A stretch of DNA of 64,000 nt from Ramlibacter tataouinensis. Its GTDB lineage: Bacteria; Pseudomonadota; Gammaproteobacteria; Burkholderiales; Burkholderiaceae_C. The notes beneath the pieces are model-generated. The model was not told the origin of the DNA. It searched no databases and saw nothing but the letters and a program-made list of their open reading frames with translations. The DNA is taken from contig NZ_CP010951.1 in assembly GCF_001580455.1 (NCBI RefSeq), positions 3,063,001-3,127,000 of the forward strand. Direction: 5' to 3'. Position numbers and translations under genes: made by a program. This document shows, piece after piece, positions 20,624 to 28,173 of the stretch (its first letter is position 1; the number at the start of each line of letters is the position of its first letter).

Positions 20624-20986
20624 TCAGATGAACTTCGCCACGATGTCGAGCATGCGCTGCGGGTCGAAGGGCTTGGCCATCCAGCCCGTCGCCCCCGCCT
20701 CGCGGCCACGCTGCTTGACGGCCGGGTCGACTTCGGTGGACAGCACGATCAGCGCAACCGGGTCGTAGTCGGCGATGGCCCGCAGTTCGCGCACCAGCGT
20801 CACGCCGTCCATGCGCGGCATGTTGTGGTCCGTCACCACCAGGTCGAAGCGGCGGCCCCGGGCGAGCTCCAGCGCATCGACGCCGTCGGCGGCCTCGGCG
20901 ACCTCGTAGCCCGCGCCCGCCAGCACGGCCGCCACCATCTTGCGCATCGAGCGCGTATCGTCCACCACCAGGATCGACTTGCTCAT
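20624..20986 (-). CDS. cheY: CheY-like single-domain response regulator
   Basis: The 120-residue protein is one receiver domain: acidic pair DD at residues 9-10, phospho-acceptor Asp53 in VVTDHNMPRMDG, Thr/Ser switch in LSTE, and conserved Lys in MAKPF. There is no output domain, so it should act by binding a target such as a motor or another regulator. Placed immediately before cheA in a chemosensory operon, it is the most likely CheA phospho-target. GAGGAGG lies upstream of the ATG. Whether it drives flagella or an alternative output cannot be told, because no flagellar genes are in view. Confidence 0.93.
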   Translation of the reverse strand: MSKSILVVDDTRSMRKMVAAVLAGAGYEVAEAADGVDALELARGRRFDLVVTDHNMPRMDGVTLVRELRAIADYDPVALIVLSTEVDPAVKQRGREAGATGWMAKPFDPQRMLDIVAKFI

Positions 20987-21001
20987 GTCGGCCTCCTCCT
21001 A

Positions 21002-21892
21002 TTAGCGGCCCTCGGCCCGCTCGGCACGCTTGCGGCTGCCGGGCAGGAACTTGGCGATGACTTCAAGCAGCCGATCCTCGTCGAGCGGCTTGGTGAGGTA
21101 TTCGTCGCAGCCGGCGATCGAGCCGCGCAGCTTGTCGAACGGCGACGAGCGGCTGGTGAGCATCACGACGGCGGTCTTCTTGATCGCCTGCTTGTTCGAC
21201 TTGATCAGCTTGCAGACCTGGTAGCCGTCGATGCCGGGCAGCACCACGTCGAGGAACACGCAGGTGTACTCGCTGTTGCCCGACAGGCCGATGGCCTCCT
21301 CGCCGGACTCGGCGAAGTCGACGTCGAAGCCGTACGGCTCGAGCTTGGCCTGCATGAATGCGCGCACGGTGGCGTTGTCGTCGACGACGAGCACGCTGTC
21401 GGTGACCAGGCGCTTCGCCTGGGCCGGCGCCGGCGGCGCAGCACGTGGCGCGTTCGGCCGCGGGATCGAGCGGCTGAGCGAGTCCGTGCTCGAGAGCGTG
21501 CGGCGCGGATCGGGCCCGCTGCCGGGACGCGAGAGCGCGAGCTCGTCCGGCGATGCCTGGCCGCCGGCCGGCAAGGCGTCTTCCAGTGCCTGCAGCAGCC
21601 TGGCCCATTGCAGGGGACGCGGCAACAGGGTGTGCGAGGTGCCGTGCGTGCTGGTGCCGACGAGCACCGCCGGCAGCGGCGCGCGCTTGTGCAGCGCGCG
21701 GAACTCGCTGACGGCGCCCGGGTCGTCGGCGTCGACCAGATAAAGGTCGGGGGTGCGGCCGGCCGCGCCCGGCTCGTACTGGCCGAAGCCCGGGTCGCGC
21801 CGCGCCGCAAGCGCGAAGATGCTGGAGAGCATGGAGCGCTCGACTTCGTTGAAGCCGATCACGTCCACGAGATACTGGTCATCGAGGCTCAA
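21002..21892 (-). CDS. Response regulator with degenerate N-terminal and intact C-terminal receiver
   Basis: I place the start at a TTG (21892) overlapping the kinase stop (TTGA) with GGGAG six bases upstream, giving 296 residues. The C-terminal 125 residues are a canonical receiver: VLVVDDNATVR, acceptor Asp in CVFLDVVLPGIDG, MLTSR and TKPLD. The N-terminal 105 residues have receiver-like features (DLYLVDADDPGAVSEF, PAVLVG, LPRPLQWARLLQALE) but lack a clear phospho-site and conserved Lys, so I read it as a pseudo-receiver. A Pro/Arg/Ser-rich linker of about 75 residues joins them and would be a plausible substrate for the upstream Ser/Thr kinases. That last point is inference. Confidence 0.8.
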   Translation of the reverse strand: MSLDDQYLVDVIGFNEVERSMLSSIFALAARRDPGFGQYEPGAAGRTPDLYLVDADDPGAVSEFRALHKRAPLPAVLVGTSTHGTSHTLLPRPLQWARLLQALEDALPAGGQASPDELALSRPGSGPDPRRTLSSTDSLSRSIPRPNAPRAAPPAPAQAKRLVTDSVLVVDDNATVRAFMQAKLEPYGFDVDFAESGEEAIGLSGNSEYTCVFLDVVLPGIDGYQVCKLIKSNKQAIKKTAVVMLTSRSSPFDKLRGSIAGCDEYLTKPLDEDRLLEVIAKFLPGSRKRAERAEGR

Positions 21893-22641
21893 GAATGGTT
21901 CTCCCGCAGGACCGCGAGCACGGCGTCGCCGTCGGCCGGCCGGCTCGCGGGATGTTTCGCGAGCATCGCGTCGACCAACGATTGCCAGTGCGCGGCGCCG
22001 GGCGGCAGGCGCGGCACGGGCGCTCGCAGGTGCTGGCTGAACAGTTCGGTCAAGGTTTCTCCCCGGAACGGCGGTTTCCCCGCCAGTAGTTCGAATGCGC
22101 AGATGCCGAGGCTGTACACGTCGGCGGCGGTCGACGCGGCGGCGCCTTCCATCTGTTCGGGCGCGGCATAGCGCGGTGTGCCGACGAGGCTGGGCGCCGC
22201 GCGGTCCTCGCGCGCTCCCGCGCGGCAGGCGCTGCCGAAATCGCACAACACGACCTGGCCGTTCGCGCGCAGCAGCAGGTGCGCGGGCTTGATGTCACGG
22301 TGCACCCAGCCGCGGCGGTGCACGCCGGCCAGCGCCAGCGCCGCATCGTTCAGCGCGCGTGCGGCCCCGCCTTCGGGCAGGGGCGCATGCGCCAGGTCGC
22401 CGTGGTCGACGTATTCCATCGCCAGGTAGGGACGGCCGTCGGGCAGCACGCCGCAGTCGTGCGCCTTCACGGCGTGGCCGTCCTGGTTCTCCTGCAAGGT
22501 GTCGAACTCGCGCCGCAGGCATCCGCGCGACGCGACCTTGAGCGCGACCCGCTCGCGCCGGTCGACGTCCATGGCGCGCCACAGGCTCGCGTGCCGGCCC
22601 TGTCCCAGCAGCTTTTCGATGCGATAGCGTGCGGCACTCAT
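21889..22641 (-). CDS. Small Hanks-type Ser/Thr protein kinase with altered catalytic loop
   Basis: The 250-residue cytosolic protein is a bare kinase domain without membrane segment or sensor. It has LLGQGRHASLW (glycine loop), VALKVA (lysine), HRDIKPAHLLL (catalytic loop), LCDFGSAC and YAAPEQMEG. The catalytic-loop Asn that binds metal (normally KPxN) is His here, and the glycine loop is imperfect, so activity may be low or altered. Its ATG is delivered by the preceding 62-bp repeat (ATGA junction with a micro-ORF), and its stop overlaps the response-regulator start. Sitting inside a chemosensory operon, it may phosphorylate chemosensory components or serve as a scaffold; that is inference. 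Confidence 0.85.
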   Translation of the reverse strand: MSAARYRIEKLLGQGRHASLWRAMDVDRRERVALKVASRGCLRREFDTLQENQDGHAVKAHDCGVLPDGRPYLAMEYVDHGDLAHAPLPEGGAARALNDAALALAGVHRRGWVHRDIKPAHLLLRANGQVVLCDFGSACRAGAREDRAAPSLVGTPRYAAPEQMEGAAASTAADVYSLGICAFELLAGKPPFRGETLTELFSQHLRAPVPRLPPGAAHWQSLVDAMLAKHPASRPADGDAVLAVLRENHS

Positions 22642-22703
22642 TGGATAACCTTCGCCCTGCGGGCTGCGGTGCTATGAGCCTTCGGAGCGGCCGGGCGGCT
22701 CAT
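22642..22703 (-). repeat. 62-bp ATGA-to-ATGA coupling repeat, copy A
   Basis: Read on the minus strand, this unit begins with ATG (22703-22701) overlapping the stop of the preceding micro-ORF. It carries the core CCGCAGCCCGCAGGGCG, then GAAGG as SD, and ends CCA just before the kinase ATG at 22641. It encodes a 21-residue micropeptide (22703-22638) ending STAARRAKVIQ, whose TGA overlaps the kinase start. It is tandem with copy B at exactly 62-bp period and matches copies at 41683 and 45949. Confidence 0.9.
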
Positions 22704-22765
22704 TGGATAACCTCCGCCCTGCGGGCTGCGGTGCTATGAGGCTTCGGAGCGACCGGGCGCCTCAT
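22704..22765 (-). repeat. 62-bp ATGA-to-ATGA coupling repeat, copy B
   Basis: This is the first of two tandem units between the two Ser/Thr kinases. Its ATG (22765-22763) overlaps the stop of the upstream kinase (GCATGA). It encodes a micropeptide with APKPH and STAARRAEVIQ (22765-22700), has GGAGG seven to eight bases before the next ATG, and ends in ATGA, the start of copy A. Every junction in this stretch is therefore a stop-start overlap, giving a chain kinase - micro-ORF - micro-ORF - kinase. Confidence 0.9.
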
Positions 22766-24360
22766 GCGCCGATCCCCATCAACACCTCGAGCAGTTCGGT
22801 TGCCGAGGCATAGCGCTGCTGGGGGTCCTTGGCCATCATGCGATCGAGCACGGGCTGCAGGTGACGCAGGTGGGCCGGCAGCGCGGGCAGGGGCGCGTGC
22901 AGGTGCAGGTCGAGCAGTTCCTGCGCGCTTGGCGCCTGGTAAGGGCGTTGCCCCGTGAGCATCTCGTAGGCCATCACTCCGAGGCTGTAGAGGTCGGCAC
23001 GCGCGTCGACCGGGTGCCCGAGCGCCTGCTCCGGACTGATGTAGTAGGGCGTGCCGATGATCTCGCCGGCGCCCGTGTCGGTGAGCTTCATCGACACCTG
23101 CTTGGCAATGCCGAAGTCGGCGATCGCCAGGATGCCGTCCTGGCGCAGCATCACGTTGTGCGGTTTCAGGTCGCGGTGCACGATACCGATCCGGTGGATC
23201 GATTCCAGTCCTGCGGCGATCTGCCGGACGTAGTAAAGCGCGATGGCGGGATCGATCGCCTTGCGCATGTGCGAGCGCAAGTCGCCGAGCGGGAAGTACT
23301 CCATCGCGATGTAGGCACAGCCCGCCGAGAAGTCCTGCTTGAAGATGCGTGCGACGTTGGGGTGCTCGATCTGCGCGAGCAGCGCGAACTCGGTGATGAA
23401 GCGCTGCAGGTCCATGTCGGCGGCCCCGCTGCCCAGCCGCAGCACCTTCAGCACCTGCGCCGGGCCGCCGTGTATCGGCTGGGCGAGATAGACGGTGGCG
23501 ACGCCGCCCTGGCCGATCTTGCGCAGCAGCCGGTAGCCCTCGATCAGCATGTGCCCGCCGCCGCCCCCGGCGTTGCCGTTGGTGCGCGAGAGCTGCTGGT
23601 TCTTCTGCAGCGACTCCCGCAGCAGCGCGTAGTGTTGTTCGGAGGTGGTCGAGCCCAGTCGCGGTACCAGCCCCGCGATCTCAACGACCTCGAGGAAGGT
23701 TTCGTCGGGCAGCCCGAGCGTGCCGCTGCGGCCGGAGTCGACGCGGGCCCCGGCGGCCTGCCGCGTGCCGAACGATGCGGCGATGCTCCAATGCAGGTCG
23801 GCCGCGACGACTTCGAGCAGGCGCGCGATCTCGACCGCCTCGCCGACGGCGTGCACCATGCCCGGGTTGCTCGGGCGCGGGCTCACTTCGGCGACGCCCA
23901 GGTGTACGCCGATCGCGACGGACAGCGGCGGCAGGCCTTGTGACTGCGGCCGTGCTGCGATGCGGTCGGCGAGCACCGTGCAGGCATGCACGGTGAGGAT
24001 GGCCGCATGCAGCGCGCGCTTGGCGTGTGAGGGCACGGCCTCATCGGGCCGATGCGAGAACACGCACAGGATCGAGTCGGGCTTGCGCTGCGCGATCACG
24101 CCGTCGAGCTCGACGGCGGCGCGTTGCAGCACGCGCCGCACGTCGTTCACCCACGCAGTGAGTTCGGCGCCGGCCATCGAGTCGCAGGTGACGCCAAAGT
24201 TGCGCACGCGCGCGTACATGAAGGTCGCGAGCTGCGCTTCGGGTTCGGCGCGCACGGCCACGACCGGCGCCGGCTCCTGGCTTGGGCGCAAGGGCTCGAG
24301 CGGGGCGACGTCGGTCGGCGGGAACGGTTCGTCCGCGGGCTGGAACGACTCGAGCGGCAT
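22762..24360 (-). CDS. Ser/Thr protein kinase with N-terminal nucleotide-cyclase-like domain
   Basis: The 532-residue cytosolic protein joins two modules. Residues about 40-235 resemble a class III adenylate/guanylate cyclase homology domain (ATFMYARVRNFG, SILCVFSHRPDEAV, SVAIGVHLGVAEV, VGEAVEIARLLEVV). The metal-binding aspartates look missing, so it is probably a regulatory relic. A Gly-rich linker (NAGGGGGH) leads to a canonical Hanks kinase at about 270-532: KIGQGGVATVYLA, VLKVLRL, HRDLKPHNVML with the catalytic Asn present, ADFGIAK, GTPYYISPEQ. It is the first gene of the chemosensory operon and ends at the two coupling repeats. Input is unknown. Confidence 0.88.
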   Translation of the reverse strand: MPLESFQPADEPFPPTDVAPLEPLRPSQEPAPVVAVRAEPEAQLATFMYARVRNFGVTCDSMAGAELTAWVNDVRRVLQRAAVELDGVIAQRKPDSILCVFSHRPDEAVPSHAKRALHAAILTVHACTVLADRIAARPQSQGLPPLSVAIGVHLGVAEVSPRPSNPGMVHAVGEAVEIARLLEVVAADLHWSIAASFGTRQAAGARVDSGRSGTLGLPDETFLEVVEIAGLVPRLGSTTSEQHYALLRESLQKNQQLSRTNGNAGGGGGHMLIEGYRLLRKIGQGGVATVYLAQPIHGGPAQVLKVLRLGSGAADMDLQRFITEFALLAQIEHPNVARIFKQDFSAGCAYIAMEYFPLGDLRSHMRKAIDPAIALYYVRQIAAGLESIHRIGIVHRDLKPHNVMLRQDGILAIADFGIAKQVSMKLTDTGAGEIIGTPYYISPEQALGHPVDARADLYSLGVMAYEMLTGQRPYQAPSAQELLDLHLHAPLPALPAHLRHLQPVLDRMMAKDPQQRYASATELLEVLMGIGA

Positions 24361-24642
24361 CTACTGTCTCATGGCCGGTACGGCGGTCGGCCAAGCACCA
24401 CCGGCCCCGGCTCTCATTCATTTGAAGGATACGGATGAGCGTTGTAACCCGGCCGGCCCGAATTGTCACGTGCCGTTACTGCTCATTCGGCGAAGAACCA
24501 ACGCCCGTAGCGGAATGCGCTAGCCGCCGACGAAAAGGCGCGCGGTGCGCCCAAAAGTTGTCATCCGGGCGCCTTCTTTGGCCTTGGAGCCGCGATTTCC
24601 ACCGGTGGTCGTCATCTCGAGGCCATCCCCCGGGGCGCCGGG
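24361..24642. other. Non-coding gap upstream of the kinase/chemosensory operon
   Basis: This 282-bp stretch holds no convincing gene. On the minus strand it should contain the terminator of the UxaA operon (near 24533-24551) and then the promoter of the chemosensory operon. A perfect palindrome CCACCGGTGG lies at 24599-24608. No consensus -35/-10 pair stands out. Short reading frames here are Arg-rich and resemble nothing known. Confidence 0.5.
24533..24551 (-). terminator. Rho-independent-like terminator of the UxaA/TRAP operon
   Basis: On the minus strand a 5-bp stem GGCGC / GCGCC with loop ACCGC is followed at once by TTTTCG. It lies about 90 bases past the stop of the UxaA-type dehydratase, the last gene of the minus-strand TRAP operon. 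The stem is short, hence moderate confidence. Confidence 0.5.
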
Positions 24643-26157
24643 CTACATCACCGCACCGAGTTGCCAGGGCACGAACTCGTTCTGCCCGTAGCCGTGGAGC
24701 TCGCTCTTGGTGGCTGCGCCGGAGGCCGTGGCCAGCACCAGTTCGAAGATGCGCTGGCCCATCTCCTGGATGCTGGCCTTGCCGTCGATGATCTCGCCGC
24801 AGTTGATGTCCATGTCCTCTTCCTGCCGCTGCCACAGCGCCGTGTTGGTGGCGAGCTTGAGCGAAGGGGAGGGCGCGCAGCCGTAGGCCGAGCCGCGCCC
24901 GGTGGTGAAGCAGATCATGTTGGCGCCGCCGGCGACCTGGCCGGTGGCGCTGACCGGGTCGTAGCCGGGTGTGTCCATGTAGACGAAGCCGTGCTGCGTC
25001 ACGGGCTCGGCGTATTCGTACACCGCGCGCAGGTTGGTGGTGCCGCCCTTGGCCACCGCGCCCAGCGACTTTTCGAGGATGGTGGTCAACCCGCCGGCCT
25101 TGTTGCCGGGTGAGGGGTTGTTGTTCATCTCGCCCTCGTTGACCTTGGTGTAGTGCTCCCACCAGCGGATGCGCGAGATGAGCTTGTCGCCGACCTCCTG
25201 CGTGACGGCGCGGCGCGTGAGCAGGTGCTCGGCGCCGTAGATCTCGGGCGTCTCCGACAGGATGGCCGTGCCGCCGTGGGCCACCAGCAGGTCCACCGCC
25301 GCGCCCAGCGCCGGGTTGGCGCTGATGCCCGAGTAGCCATCGGAGCCGCCGCACTGCAGGCCGATCGTGATGTGCGCGGCGCTGCAGGGCTCGCGGCGGC
25401 AGGCATTGGCCCCCGGCAGCATCTCGCGGACCATGGCGATGCCGCGCTCCACCGTCTTGCGGGTGCCGCCGGTGTCCTGGATGTTGAACACGCGCAGCTG
25501 CTCGCCTTCGCGCAGGCTGGAGTGCGCCAGCCAGGCATTGATCTGGTTGGCCTCGCAGCCCAGGCCCACCACCAGCACGCCCCAGAAGTTGGCATGGGTG
25601 GCGTAACCGGCCAGCGTGCGCTCCAGCACCCGCATGCCCAGGCCCTCGGTGTCCATGCCGCAGCCGGTGCCGTGGGTGAGCGCCACCACGCCGTCGACGT
25701 TGGGGAAGGCTTCGAGCGCCCCCGGGTTGGCCTGGCGCGAGAAGTGGTCGGCGATGGCGCGTGCGGCGGTCGCCGAGCAGTTCACGCTGGACAGGATGCC
25801 GATGTAGTTGCGGGTGGCGACGCGGCCGTCGGCCCGCTTGAAGCCCAGGAAGCTGGCTTCGCGCGTGGCCGGCTCGGGCTTCAGGTCGGCGCCGAAGGCG
25901 TAGTCGCGCTCGAAATCGCCCATGGCCAGGTTGTGCGTGTGCACATGCTCGCCGGCGGCGATCGGCCGGCTGGCGAAGCCGATGATCTGGTTGTAGCGGC
26001 GCACCGGCTGGCCTGCCGCGATGTCACGGACGGCGACCTTGTGGCCGGGCGGGATCAGGCCCTTGACGACCACGTCCCCGGCGCGCGCGCCGCTGACCAG
26101 CTGGGCGCGCGCGATGAGGACGTCGTCCTGGGGATGGAGGCGGATGAACGGCGTCAT
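24643..26157 (-). CDS. UxaA/GarD-family sugar-acid dehydratase
   Basis: The 504-residue cytosolic enzyme has the two parts of the altronate/galactarate dehydratase family: an N-terminal SAF-like domain (about 10-85, IPPGHKVAVRDI, GEHVHTHNL) and the large catalytic domain. Conserved motifs there include GRVATRNYIGI, LTHGTGCGMD, GLGCEANQI, GLQCGGSDGYSGI and FTTGRGSAYGC. Family members dehydrate D-altronate or D-galactarate to 2-keto-3-deoxy acids with Fe2+. The length is close to UxaA. The exact substrate is unknown; the TRAP carrier and the divergent dehydratase/SDR/FAH genes suggest a hexonate, uronate or aldarate. Sulfolactate sulfo-lyase is a more distant possibility. Confidence 0.85.
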   Translation of the reverse strand: MTPFIRLHPQDDVLIARAQLVSGARAGDVVVKGLIPPGHKVAVRDIAAGQPVRRYNQIIGFASRPIAAGEHVHTHNLAMGDFERDYAFGADLKPEPATREASFLGFKRADGRVATRNYIGILSSVNCSATAARAIADHFSRQANPGALEAFPNVDGVVALTHGTGCGMDTEGLGMRVLERTLAGYATHANFWGVLVVGLGCEANQINAWLAHSSLREGEQLRVFNIQDTGGTRKTVERGIAMVREMLPGANACRREPCSAAHITIGLQCGGSDGYSGISANPALGAAVDLLVAHGGTAILSETPEIYGAEHLLTRRAVTQEVGDKLISRIRWWEHYTKVNEGEMNNNPSPGNKAGGLTTILEKSLGAVAKGGTTNLRAVYEYAEPVTQHGFVYMDTPGYDPVSATGQVAGGANMICFTTGRGSAYGCAPSPSLKLATNTALWQRQEEDMDINCGEIIDGKASIQEMGQRIFELVLATASGAATKSELHGYGQNEFVPWQLGAVM

Positions 26158-26173
26158 GGCAATCGGAACAAGT

Positions 26174-27568
26174 TCAGAAAAACTGCTTGGGCAGCCAAAG
26201 CACCAGCTTGGGGAAGTAGGTGATGATCACCAGCGAGCCGAGCAGCGGCGCCAGCCACGGCAGGATGGCGACGGTGGTGCGCTCCACACTCAACTTGGCC
26301 ACCCGCGCCAGCACGAACAGCACCAGGCCCATCGGCGGATGCAGCAGGCCGATCATCAGGTTCAGCACCATCACCAGCCCGAAGTGCACCGGGTCGATGC
26401 CCAGTTGCTGGCAGATCGGCATCAGGATGGGCACGAGGATGGTGATGGCGGCGGTCGGCTCCAGGAAGCAGCCGACGAACAGCATCAACAGGTTGGCCAG
26501 CAGCAGGAACACCCAGGCCTCCTGGGTGAAACTCAGCACCCAGGACGAGATCGCCGAGGTCACGCCGGTGGCGGTGAGCATCCAGCCGAAGATGCTGGCC
26601 GCCGCCACGATGAACAGCACCGTGGACGTGGTCTCGACGGTGTCCAGGCAGACCTTGACGAACATCTTCCAGGTCAGCGTGCGGTACCAGAACAGGCCCA
26701 GCACCATGGACCAGACGCAGGCGGCGATCGCGCCTTCGGTGGGCGTGAACAGGCCAGTGGTCATGCCGCCGATCAGCAGCACGGGCGTCATGATCGGCAG
26801 CACCGCCTGGAACTTGAACATCTTGTCGGCGACGAACAGGAGCACGAGGCCGGTCAGCACGGTGGCCTGCGCCGGCGCGCCGGCCTTGTCCACCAGCAGC
26901 CACAGGACCAGCGGCCAGCCGATCACCACGGCGGTTTCGGCCAGCGCCTTGGTCAGGCGTGTCCAGTCGAACTTGATGTCGGCGCCCCAGCCGTTCTTGT
27001 GGGCGTAGTACGCCACCGTGAGCATCATCAGCACAGCCATCAGCGCGCCCGGCAGGATGCCGGCCAGGAACAGGGCACCCACGCTGACGTTGGCCATCAT
27101 TCCGTAGATCACGAAGGGCAGCGAGGGCGGGATGATGGGCCCCAGCGTGGCCGAGGCGGCGGTGACGCCGACGGCGAACTCGGTGCTGTAGCCATGGTCC
27201 TTCATGGCCTTGATCTCGATCGTTCCCAGCCCCGCGGCGTCCGCGATGGCCGTGCCGCTCATGCCGGCGAAGATCACCGACCCCAGCACGTTGACGTGCC
27301 CCAGTCCGCCCTTGAGCCAGCCCACCAGCGCCAGCGCGAAGTTGTAGATGCGGTTGGTGATGCCGGCGTTGTTCATCAAATTGCCGGCCAGGATGAAGAA
27401 GGGCACGGCCAGCAGCGGGAAGCTGTCGATGCCGCTCACCATGCGGTGGATCACCACAAAGGGCGGCAGGTTGCCGCTCCACAGGATGAACAGCAGGGCG
27501 GAACCGGCCATGGCGATGGCCACCGGAATGCCTCCGCCCATCAGCAACAGGAACAGGACCTTGAGCAT
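26174..27568 (-). CDS. dctM: TRAP transporter large membrane subunit DctM
   Basis: The 464-residue protein has about 12 hydrophobic segments and is the channel subunit of a tripartite ATP-independent periplasmic transporter. Typical DctM motifs include SFPLLAVPFFILAGNLMN, GMSGTAIADAAGLGTIEI, ATLGPIIPPSLPFVIYG and MLFVGCFLEPTAAITILVP. It works with the small subunit and the binding protein upstream and uses a Na+ or H+ gradient to import an organic or sugar acid. It is followed 16 bases later by the dehydratase, tying import to catabolism. A second frame of similar length antisense to its mirror is an artefact of GC-rich DNA. Confidence 0.94.
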   Translation of the reverse strand: MLKVLFLLLMGGGIPVAIAMAGSALLFILWSGNLPPFVVIHRMVSGIDSFPLLAVPFFILAGNLMNNAGITNRIYNFALALVGWLKGGLGHVNVLGSVIFAGMSGTAIADAAGLGTIEIKAMKDHGYSTEFAVGVTAASATLGPIIPPSLPFVIYGMMANVSVGALFLAGILPGALMAVLMMLTVAYYAHKNGWGADIKFDWTRLTKALAETAVVIGWPLVLWLLVDKAGAPAQATVLTGLVLLFVADKMFKFQAVLPIMTPVLLIGGMTTGLFTPTEGAIAACVWSMVLGLFWYRTLTWKMFVKVCLDTVETTSTVLFIVAAASIFGWMLTATGVTSAISSWVLSFTQEAWVFLLLANLLMLFVGCFLEPTAAITILVPILMPICQQLGIDPVHFGLVMVLNLMIGLLHPPMGLVLFVLARVAKLSVERTTVAILPWLAPLLGSLVIITYFPKLVLWLPKQFF

Positions 27569-27593
27569 GTGGTGATCTTTCGCGTTGACGCCG

Positions 27594-28169
27594 TCAGCGG
27601 TCGTCGATGTTGGATTCGGGCCGCTCCAGCACGCTGTAGCCGCGCTTCAGGTGCGTGCGCATCACCAGGACGGAGCGCACGGTCATGGCGGCAAAGCCCG
27701 CGAGGCACACGCCATAGATCCAGTTCATCGGCAGGTCCACCATGGTCATGCGCGAACTGCTGCCCAGCTTGAGCATCATCAGCACCGTGAGCACCACGGC
27801 GGCGGCGAAGAAGCCGATGCGCAGCACGTCGACGACGGTGGCCGCGGCGCGCGCCATCCACCGCGGCATGTAGCGGTAGAAGAAGTCCACCTGGATGTGG
27901 TTGTTCTTCACCACGCCGATGGTCGCGCCGGTGAACACGGTGGCAATGAGGAGGTAGCGGGCCACCTCCTCGGTCCAGGCCGCCGAGTTGTTCAGCACGT
28001 AGCGCGTGAAGAACTGGTGGAACACCACGGCGCCCAGCAGCCAGAAGAAGCCGAGCGCCACCCAGGCTTCCGGAGCCGTCCCGGAGAGGTCCACGGCCTC
28101 GTCCTGCGCGTGGAACTCCCCGTCCGCCCCCATCACCCGGGGGAGCTCGTCGATCGATGAGGTCGACAT
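27594..28169 (-). CDS. dctQ: TRAP transporter small membrane subunit DctQ
   Basis: The 191-residue protein has four hydrophobic helices (WVALGFFWLLGAVVFHQFFT, RYLLIATVFTGATIGVV, FFAAAVVLTVLMML, WIYGVCLAGFAAMTV), as in DctQ. The motif TEEVARYLLIATVFTGA is conserved in the family. An N-terminal extension of about 30 polar residues precedes TM1. It lies 25 bases before dctM and starts 4 bases after the dctP stop, so the three TRAP genes form one unit. Confidence 0.92.
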   Translation of the reverse strand: MSTSSIDELPRVMGADGEFHAQDEAVDLSGTAPEAWVALGFFWLLGAVVFHQFFTRYVLNNSAAWTEEVARYLLIATVFTGATIGVVKNNHIQVDFFYRYMPRWMARAAATVVDVLRIGFFAAAVVLTVLMMLKLGSSSRMTMVDLPMNWIYGVCLAGFAAMTVRSVLVMRTHLKRGYSVLERPESNIDDR

Positions 28170-28173
28170 GGTC

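Noticed and set aside
22638..22765. Tandem 62-bp units as a CRISPR or direct-repeat array
   Set aside because: There are no spacers between units; the two copies abut exactly and each encodes the same micropeptide.
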